Positions 52,046-61,900 of a stretch of 64,000 nt of DNA are shown in pieces. Made by a program: the position numbers and the translations under genes. The stretch comes from Haliotis asinina (Eukaryota; Mollusca; Gastropoda; Lepetellida; Haliotidae), in the NCBI RefSeq assembly GCF_037392515.1, contig NC_090295.1, forward strand, positions 22,360,501-22,424,500, given 5' to 3'. The first letter of the stretch is position 1. The number at the start of each line of letters is the position of its first letter. The notes under the pieces are model-generated. The model saw only the letters and a program-made list of their open reading frames with translations, did no database searches and was not told where the DNA came from.

Positions 52046-53140
52046 TGGACAAAGGTTAAGCAACACCAAAAGTTTCATTATTTTATTACTACGACGGATT
52101 TTTTAAAACAAAATATGTGATTTTGGCAAAGGTGGTCTTTCGTAGATTTATAATCGCAAGATAGAGATGATCAAGCATGGAAACCGTACATTTGCAGAAC
52201 TCCGTTCACTGACACCCATTGAATGTGAAAAGTCCACTTCAACGTCGGGAACTTCGATCGCAGCGTACTCCGTGTTCACTATGATAGATCAGAAGTAGCT
52301 GATTTTTTTCAGGGCAAGACGTCGCCTGTCTAATGCCGAACGATGGCAGAATATTGGACTTAGAGATAGCGGAATGTCCATGCGAGCCACTGATAGAAGA
52401 ACAGGTCGTCACCACTCGATAATAAGCCGTTTAATTGACAAACGAATGATATGAGGGATCGCCCAAGTTCTTAGAGACCCCAGAAATCATCTGTAATGGA
52501 GGACAGAAGACGCTTGAGGATCGTTAAACGAAACCCCTTCGCAAATTCAATACAATTAAGGGACCAGTGGTACAGTAATCAGGGACCGTCTACGAGGATT
52601 GCTAGACCGCGTCTGAGAGCAGCAAGTTTCAAGGCTAGAAAACCAATAAAACGGCCTGAACTAACTCGTCGGCACATGCGTGAACGCTTGGGGTGGTGTC
52701 TTGTCAAATCCAACTGGAATTTGTTACACTGGAGACGGATACACTGGACAGATGAGTGCAGGGTGCTTTTGCGGATGGTAGATGGCAGAGTGCTAGTCTG
52801 GAGACATCATAACGCGAGATTTGCCGCTAGAAACATCCAGACAACTCTAGCCTGTGGAGGGGGATCAGTCATGGGGTAGTGTATCCTGCGACTGCAAATT
52901 GCCTCTTGTGACAGTCAGAGGAAACAAACGTTATCTTACGTCCAGTTGTTATTCCTCATTTTGATAACCACCCTCTGCGTACAAGGCCTGTCGATGGACG
53001 ACAACACTGGACCATACAGAGTCAGAGCAGTAACCGAGTTATTAAGACAGGGAGCCATAGCCCCGCGGCCAGCATGTTGTCCAGATTTGGGCCCGATCTA
53101 GAACGTTTTGGACATTTTGCATTAGGACAATCAGGAACTG
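52046..53140 (+). mobile_element. Tc1-like transposon remnant
   Basis: 52300-52440 encodes an N-terminal helix-turn-helix relic (RRLSNAERWQ, LRDSGMSMRATDRRTGRHHS). 52496-52879 has RPRLRAASFKARKPIKRPEL, then WNLLHWRRIHWTDECRVLLR, MVDGRVLVWRHHNARF and GGGSVMG, the Tc1 linker and first catalytic Asp region. 52945-53100 has VIPHFDN and DDNTGPYRVRAVTELLRQGA, the second Asp region. Stops and frame shifts interrupt it. TTGGACAAAGGTTAAGCAAC at 52047 resembles a Tc1 terminal repeat; the other end was not recognised. Confidence 0.85.
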
Positions 53141-53227
53141 TGACACCACCCACCCACATACACACACATACATATATGTATTTAAGGAGAAAGCGCGAAA
53201 TACTCGCATACCTTCATCTCAGACGCT

Positions 53228-53345
53228 AGTATTATTCAAGCAATATCATGGCAGGGGACACCAGAGCTGAATTTCACACATCGAACTCATGTTGGGAATC
53301 AAACCCAAAACGCACGAGAGCTTTATCTACTGCCTGCCTAAGGGT
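53228..53345 (-). mobile_element. SINE type 1 fragment, antisense
   Basis: TTCAAGCAATATCATGGCAG, GGGACACCAGAGCTGAATTT and GTTGGGAATCAAACCCAAAA. Head side only, diverged. Confidence 0.7.
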
Positions 53346-54792
53346 ATGACCAACATTGTTCAATAATGAACAAATGTACCAACAAATGCATGCGGTTTGG
53401 CAGGGTCCGAAACTCGCAAAACATTCAGTCAGACCACAGAGCTGGGTAGATGTATAACTTGCCCGTCCACAAGATCTCTTCATATACATATCTGAATTCT
53501 AACCCGGTGAACTTGGGAATCTAGTAGTCCAAGTTGAAAATAACCCGAAGCGGGCGGTCTGGCAGGCAGGTATTGCAAACGCTGGTTTGAGTCAATTCAT
53601 GATAGCTGCAGCTGTGAACTCAAAAGACGTTGCATAAATCCACTATATTTATGCAAACAATTTTTTTCAAAATCTGATGACGTCGGTCCTGTTTTTCACC
53701 AGTATCCACATACGGATGTGCGGAATCGAACAAAAAATCTTGGAAGATACGAGTGAACGATAATGATTGAGTATTGTATCGTTTTGTTCAACAAAATGCC
53801 AACGGCGGCACAAAACCAGCATGGGTTTGTGCTTGTACCTCTTGCCATATCTGTGTGAGGCCAAATGAAGTCATGCACAGTCCCTGGACCCAACAATTGT
53901 GCTGTCGAGGATGGTATTCTCAGGACGCCGTGTTACATAATTATAACCGCTTTTCCTCGCACTGGCATATCATCTGTCAAAAACAAAACAAAACATGTGA
54001 CAGATATAGTTTGCTTTACATTCCAACAACGCTACAACAACACATCAAAATATGGTATTGAAATTTACCCTTTTGAGCATGTGTGTGTGTGTGCGTGTGC
54101 GTGTGTGCGTGTGCGCGTATGTGTGCGTGTGAGTGCTAGGAAAACAATTCTTCACCAGTATTTTTGTCATGTGGGAAATACTAACCGTGTACTAGAACTA
54201 GTATTTGCCAAGATTGTTTCATTATTTATTTTTTATCGGTCATTGTTTTCAACCTGGTAGCGGGTTCATAAGGTTTGAAATATTCTGATCAAATGCAATT
54301 ATTGTACGGATCTTTTGACCGTCAGGTTAAAAATTCAAGAACCTCAAGAACAAATTCGAAGCGGCAATTGGCACGAACCAAAACTCTCGAATCACTGAAA
54401 AGGTACAGTGAAGATTCCATTTACATGTTTATATGTTATTCATTGCGTATACTTTTAACGTACACGATTTTGAGACGCTGGGTGATGTTGTTTTGGCAGC
54501 AAGGCTTCAGTGTTGTTCCCATACATGTTCTTTACCTGTGGGGATACAAATTACAGGTATAAGCATCCCATCCTATGATGGTAACTATTAGCAGCTAGAG
54601 AGATGTACACTGGAACATCCTATTGACAATCTGCCGGTCCCATTGAAAGTCGGTGTATTAAGAATGACAGTGAAATATACCGTAAACTACATTTATACCG
54701 AACTTACGAATAAAACTTCGGCTATAACGAACTAAACACTCTGATCCCTCTGAATTCCTTATAACCACATTCTTACTGCATTTTCGGTAATA
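53346..54792. other. Intergenic; GT microsatellite at 54080-54135
   Basis: Apart from GTGTGTGTGTGCGTGTGCGT repeats at 54080-54135, no gene or repeat is recognised. ORFs through the microsatellite (53865-54260) are artefacts. Confidence 0.5.
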
Positions 54793-54960
54793 AGTGAGTG
54801 AGTGAGTATAGCTTTACGACGTCTTTAGCATAATTCCAGCAGTATCACGGCGGGGGATACCAGAAACGGGCTTCACATATAGTTCCTATTTAGAGAATTG
54901 AACCCGGGTCTTCGGCGAGACGAGCGAACGATTTAACCACTGGCCTACCCCATCGCCCCT
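54793..54960 (-). mobile_element. SINE type 1, full length, antisense
   Basis: AGTGAGTGAGTGAGTATAGC, AATTCCAGCAGTATCACGGC, GAATTGAACCCGGGTCTTCG and GACGAGCGAACGATTTAACC, then CTACCCCATCGCCCC. Confidence 0.93.
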
Positions 54961-55320
54961 TTACGGTAACAAGCGTATATTTGCTCAGAGATTTGACAAA
55001 GAAGGCGTTTATTAGAACCAAGAACAAAAGGTGACTATTTTGGGGCGATCTAACATTAAGGCAATAAGCGGTTGTCCAGACATAAAAAAATCTTTCGCTC
55101 ATAATAAAAAAAGAAAAACGTATACCCTCATGTTGATTTATTTCCCTGCATATTTATTTAATCTATCTGATGTGTTGGTGTGAAATCTGCTTGTATATTT
55201 ATGCTGTTAGGTGTTTAGGGGTGAAAGTTGCATGCATATTTAACCTGGTGTTTTGGATGTGAACACTGAGTGTACATTTCACCTGCTTGTTGCGCATACT
55301 CGCATGGATGGTCATGCAAC

Positions 55321-55586
55321 CAGTGTGTGAAATAACCACTGTCCCGTTAGCCCGTGGCTGGTAAAAATCCAGTCGGGTCAGTAAATCTCCAAGTCACTGG
55401 CCCGGCTAGTTAGTGAATTTTCACGGGATCATATAGAGATAAAAAATCATGCGAGATTATAGCCTGATCGATGATGGTATTTCAACTTTTGGTAATCTTT
55501 TGCTTAGTGTCTACATTCAAATTTCGAGCAAATGAATTATTTTGTGGGCTGGTAAAGCTAGCCAGACTGACTTATTTCGCACACTG
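55321..55586. mobile_element. hAT-type MITE, 266 bp, with 8-bp target duplication
   Basis: The left end CAGTGTGTGAAATAA and the right end TTATTTCGCACACTG are inverted with one mismatch. Flanking CATGCAAC (55313-55320) and CATACAAC (55587-55594) look like an 8-bp target duplication with one later change. CAGTG termini and 8-bp duplications are hAT hallmarks. The interior repeats CCCGTTAGCCCGTGGCTGG-type text and codes for nothing. Confidence 0.8.
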
Positions 55587-55794
55587 CATACAACACTGAC
55601 AAATAACAGTGTTAATCTATCCTTTTAGACACATCCCAGTTTCCTTTGCGCCGTTGGTCTGCCGAAGGTGATGCTCATCGTTACTATTTCATTTAGCTAT
55701 TGTCAACATCCTTATGCCATTTCCCAGACCTTGTAGTTTGTCTGTAAACCTGGATAGTTGGTCTGAGTTTACTACCATGTCATAATGGCTTGAA

Positions 55795-55998
55795 TCAAAA
55801 TTGCTTACCCAGCCAGTTTCCCCGTGCAAAGAGCTCCCTTAACTCACCATCGTGATGCATCCGTTCTTCGCTGGCACTAGACTCGGATGTAGAAACCTTC
55901 CCGGGGGAGCTAGGGGTACGCATTGCCATCCCTTCTCTTCTTAGCAGCCAGTAAGTGTGTACATAGCCTTTGAAGAACATCTGCAGCTCTCGATCTCG
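55795..55998 (-). CDS. Guanylate cyclase last visible exon
   Basis: Acceptor TTGACAG|CGAGAT. It encodes [20 protein letters not shown], the family G-V-TYWL ending, then a Ser/Glu-rich tail with TGA at 55795-55797. A good donor (CTGG|GTAAGC at 55808) lies just before the stop, so it may instead splice to a further exon at lower coordinates. Confidence 0.75.
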   Translation of the reverse strand, partial: RDRELQMFFKGYVHTYWLLRREGMAMRTPSSPGKVSTSESSASEERMHHDGELRELFARGNWLGKQF

Positions 55999-58900
55999 CT
56001 GTCAAACGGAATTTTCAGTTGATGAAAACGCACACACGTACGCACGTACGCACGTGCACACACACGCACATACATACCATGATATGATATGCATAGCAAT
56101 GCTATATACGTTTGTGCATAAAAAACTCATTTTATCAACATCTGCATAAAACAAACAAAAAATTCTCACTTTTGTGCATCAACAAGAACTGTCGAAAGCT
56201 AGTATGTGTGTAATTATTTCTATGAACAGAATACAGCGGTTTCAGTAGCACAACATTGATAGATAACCTACGGTACACCAGTCAATATTCATTCGACATA
56301 TGAGCAAAGTTTACATTCTGAAAACCCGTGAAGATCACGGTTAGCAACTGATCATTAGTAATCCATACTTGTCGTAAGAGCTGGCTAACGGGATCGGGTG
56401 GTCAGTCTCTCTGACTTGGGTTGACACATGTCATCGTATCCCATTTGAGTAGATATATGATCATACTGTTGATCACTGGATTGTCTGGTCTGGACTCGAT
56501 TATTTACAGCTGGCAGCCATATGGTTGGGATATTACTGAGTGCGGCGTAAAACTCAATTCACTCGCTCACTCATTATATTTTGACCTGTGAAAGATCTGA
56601 CGGGATGAGATTTGTTCACTGAGATTTTCAAAAACTGAGAATGCTCACTTTTAAGTGAAAATATTTTAAAACAGACTTTGGACATCCATATATCTTATGA
56701 TTTGATATGATTAAGCTTGACGTACCCTCGCCATGTCGTCTCCGCGTTCTTCAAGTCGGAAGCCTTCTCTTCCCGAAAGAGCGTCATAAGTTGTCTGGCT
56801 GAGGTGGATGCGACTCGCTACAGAAATGACACGAAATGAAACGAAAAAAAAATGCCTTCCAAAAATGCCCTGTCATTTTGCCTGAGCTACATGCTGTTTT
56901 AGTGAGTGGGTGATCGAGTGAGGGAATTCGTGAGTGCGTAAGTGAGTAAAGCTAATAAATCATTCTTCAGTTATTAGAATTATTTTTATTTGTAGGGCAT
57001 CAGCCCATGTACAATACAATTTCGTGGAATAGGCGTAACTGAACAAAGTAATTTAATTAAATGGCTAAAGAGCGTCTTTGATATAATTAAAACAATTTAC
57101 AAGGGTATATCTACAATTACTAATTAATATACTATGATATTTAGCGACTAAATTTAACTGTCTATTTACAGGGACATATCTGTCTCTAGTTACACAGTAC
57201 ACAGTTCTAGTAAGCAGTACATTCAAGAGCTACGATATTTACTGAATTATATCAAACTTCCTCTGCAAACCTCTAACAGTGTCATCAAATAAATTAGGAT
57301 CATGTTAACAAGATCAACAATAGCAATAAATCCATAAAATCTGAGTCAATACAGATGCCCCTAAGACCCGAATTTTGTAACATACCTTGAAAACATCGCA
57401 AAAAGAAAAGGACTTTGACATAACCTTGTCGCACACTACTCACAAGTTCGAAGTAATCGCCGATCGACGAATGACTGAGATGAACAGAAGCTAAAATCTT
57501 AGAATACATATTTCTCAAAACTGAAAATAATGTACAACGAATGTTTTGTTCATAAAGCGAATACCACAAGGACTAAAAACAACCTGCAGCTTTCGAAGGA
57601 TATAGCTAATAAAAACACTGTACAGAAAAAAATATTATCTATCGTAGTTTAACCTTTACGAAATATTGCTTGAGCCTCTGGAAACTTAAAAACTGAGTAT
57701 ATACCATATTTTGGGGGATTCTTCTAGGAACAGTAGGGTACGGATTAACTTTGTATGGTTCTATATATACATGTACATCGTATATAAAATAAAATAAAAT
57801 AAAATAAAATAAAATAAAATAAAATAAAATAAAATAAAATAAAATAAAATAAAATAAAATAAAATGTTGCCTGAGCTAAATGCTGTTTCAGTGAGTGAGT
57901 GATTTAGTATAGAGAACACAATAACAACGAAACGTCGTATTTGGCATTATTCCATATTTTGGTGATTTCCCTGGCAACGGTAGCGTAATGATCAACTGCA
58001 TATGGCTACACAATTTGCCTTTATACTTACGTTTACCCAAGGATTCCATTTTTGCTGCAATGCTGACCGTTTCCCCAAAGAGACAATATCGGGGCATCTT
58101 CGTCCCCACGACTCCAGCTACTACAGAACCTGCAAAGGAGAGTGAGTGCGTGAGTGCGTGAGTGCGTGAGTGCGTGAATGCGTGAGTGTGTGAGTGTGTG
58201 CGTGAATATAGCTATAAGCCGCTCTAGCAATATGACAGTGGGGAACACCAGATATGGGCTTTACACGTTGTATCCATGAGGAGAATGGAAGCCGGGTGGT
58301 CAGGATGACGAGCCCAACGCTTTAGTCATAGTTAAAGGTTATGTGATTTAGATTTCATTCCAGTTGCGTAGATCGATGCTCATGATGCCATCCAGTGGAT
58401 TACCAGGCATTAGGTAAAAGAAACAATGTACAAATTTAAAAGTGGCACTTACACACCTAGGTTCATTCTCTTTCTACGAACCTCTGTTTTAAAAACGGCC
58501 ATATTTCGCGGTTCTCATAAAAACCCCTAGCGGCAAAAAATGGCAGCAGATTTATCTCCCTTTTTTCTGTCCAACCAGAATGTGTTACATCGGCCTAGAT
58601 TCAACTTGACAAATGCAAGCAATGTGGAGAAACAAATATGACATGACTGAGTTCTGTCTAGAAGAAACATTTGAGTATCGCGCTCAAGAGGTTCTAGTTT
58701 TCACGATGCATCCGGAAACTACCGAGATCTTGCGAACGATCACTTTTGAAACAAGGTCGCTGATTCCACTACTAAATCTGATTGCCTCCAATCACGAGTC
58801 GTGAACACTCGCACCATGAAAGGGTCGTATTAGAACAGAGGTTACGTAGGAAGATATGACAAGTAACCACTGTGGGGAGAGAATAACCCAGGTTCGCTTT

Positions 58901-61900
58901 CACAAAACGATCTTAAAGCTAAGACTTCGACTCGAGTATGGTAGATGCGACAACCGTTGCGCTATGGACGCTCCGAGAAATAGGACCCTGGGCATCTTGA
59001 CGCCTTTCACTCTAATACGAATCTGACAAACCTGTATGACATCCAATCCGGAGCTTGAACTTGGTACCAGGAAGATGGGGTATCTCCAGGCGGTTGATGT
59101 TGCCAAGGAGATCAAGTGCCATGGTGCCTATTTCAACTGCATGGCGTTGTGCGTTCGGCTTTGGTATGCCTAGAGGTAAGGAATCCGTTGTTAAATGAGC
59201 AGGCGATGGCCACATTAATACGCGCACACAACTAGTTACGGGTACGGCAGCGCGCAGTAAAACTTGGACAAAATACTGCGATTAGACGTGACCCAGTCCA
59301 CCTAGCTGTGAATGGATACCTCGATAGGATGAGAGAGTCATGTTAACTCGGTTAGCCTAGTGGCTGCAAAAGTTGGATGATCCTCAGGGACTTGAGATGT
59401 ACAATATCGTGTGCCGCTGAGACTAATATCCAATGATCGAGCAAAAACAAAGAGAATGCATGAAGGATGGACTAGAACGTAATATAAATGCCCATATAAT
59501 AATATAATAATATTATTATTATTATTTAACGAGGATTAATTTTGAGCAGCATCACGGTGGCGAACTCCAAGAATTATCATTTTGTACCAGTTTGGAGAGT
59601 CGAACATGATTTTGGTTCATGGTGGTAATGCAGTTTAACCAAGAGGCTGCCACGTCGTCCCTGAAGTTTGAGTGAGATTGTAGGGCATACCTTGACATCA
59701 AGATGGGCATGAATCGGTGAAATACAAAAACAATGTATTGATATCCTGATATATAATAAATTTGGGCGAAAGCAGACCTAGAAGGCCAATCTTACATAAA
59801 TCTAATAAAGTGGTGACACTGAAATTGGTGCAAGAAAATACGAATGTACTGTAGCTCACCTGCATATTTTGAGTGAGTGAGCGAGTTCAGTTTTACACCG
59901 CCTTAAGCTATATTCCAGCAATATCACGGCGGAGGACATCAGAAATAGGATTCACACATTGTACCCATGTTAAGAATCAAACCCGGATCTTCGGGGTGAT
60001 GAAAGAACGCTTTTATAACTTGGCCACCCCAACGTCCCTCGTTTACTACGAACAAACAGGCCAGGGCATAAACGACCTTTGAGAGATAAGCTTTCTTTCG
60101 GAGAAAACATTTGCACAGTAACTAATAACATATATTCTGTCACAAACAAAATTACAGCTAAAAAAGTCTGTCCCTAAGTATGTTATCGACCTGATCTGAA
60201 CCGGAAACATCCCTGACACTGAAAGGTAAACAAGAGAGACAACTCGCCTGAAACCACCATGTAAGCGTCTCCAATGGTCTCCACCTTGTAGACGTCGTAC
60301 TGAGCGATCCTGTCGTCGAAGCAGGAGTAGAGGCCGTTGAGCATCTGCACTACCTGTACAGGTGAGCTGCGTGCAGAGATCTGAGTGAAGCCTTGGATGT
60401 CGGAGAAGAAGATGGTGGCCTCGGTGTAGTTCTCGGCGCTGACTTCTTCGTTGCTTTTAAGCAACTCTGCCACCGACTTGGGAAGCATCTGGCACAACAG
60501 CGTGTCCGTCCTTTTCTTCTCCTTATTCAAAGCTTTGGTTCTGCGAAATGACGAAATACCTCTTTGATAAAATCAGGCGCGTAGCAAGCCAATATCTTTT
60601 CGTGTAAGCCGATTTTCTTGTAAGCTTTTAATTTCGATTGTACTCAGGACTTACCCAACCTTTTCAGCAACAATCATGATGGTAACTATGCCCCTGAAAA
60701 TAGTATTGCGTCTCCGTCCGAGTGCGTTAACGCCGAACTCAACAATACGGTGAGGAAATAATGGGGCCTGGGCCAAACAATCCAGTGATTGGCATTATGA
60801 ACATTTCTGCTTGCTGCTGTACACTCATCTACGAAGTCAGCCTGTCAATTCTAGACCTGCGTCGCCGTAAAACGGTGACGGTGCTACAACGGTGATGGTA
60901 GGATGCGATGTCAAGGACCACGTTACACAGCTGCAACGGTGACTGTAGGATGTGACGTCAAGGACCACGTTACACAGCTACAATGGTGACGGTAGGATGC
61001 GATGTCAAGGACCACGTTACACAGCTGCAACGGTGACGGTAGGATGTGTTGTCAAATACCACGTTACACAGCTACAACGGTGATGGCAGGATGCATTGTC
61101 AAGGGCCACGTTATACAGCTACAACGGTGACGGTAGGATGCGATGTCAAGGACCACGTTACACAGCTGCAACGGTGACGGTAGGATGTGATGTCAAGGGC
61201 CACGTTACACAGCTACAACGGTGATGGCAGGATGCATTGTCAAGGACCACGTTATGCAGCCTTAACGGTGATGGTAGGGTGCGATGTCAAGGGCCACGTT
61301 ATACAGCTACAACGGTGACTGTAGGATGTGATGTCAAGGACCACGTTACACAGCTACAATGGTGACGGTAGGATGCGATGTCAAGGACCACGTTACACAG
61401 CTGCAACGGTGACGGTAGGATGTGATGTCAAGGACCACGTTACACAGCTACAACGGTGATGGCAGGATGCATTGTCAAGGACCACGCTATGCAGCCTTAA
61501 CGGTGATGGTAGGGTGCGATGTCAAGGGCCACGTTATACAGCTACAACTGTGACTGTAGGATGTGATGTCAAGGACCACGTTACATCTTACAACAGCAAC
61601 AATGGGGTAGGGATGCGATGTCAAGGACCAGGTTATACAGCTACAACGGTGAGGGTGGGGAGCGATCGCATGGACCACGTCAGGACCATGCTGTACGAGG
61701 TGTAAAACAGAGGCGAAAGAAACAGAACCACATTGTCTGACTATTTATTTGAAAAAAAAAAGTGAATTTTTTTTTTCCCAAAAACGTTCTTTCCCAAAAC
61801 ATATTTTGTTATTTTCTTCAGAAAATAATGATCGCTGACAGGAGAACTTATACAGCTTAGAAAGCCTGTCTACGCACAGGGGTTCGAGTCTCTGTTTGGA

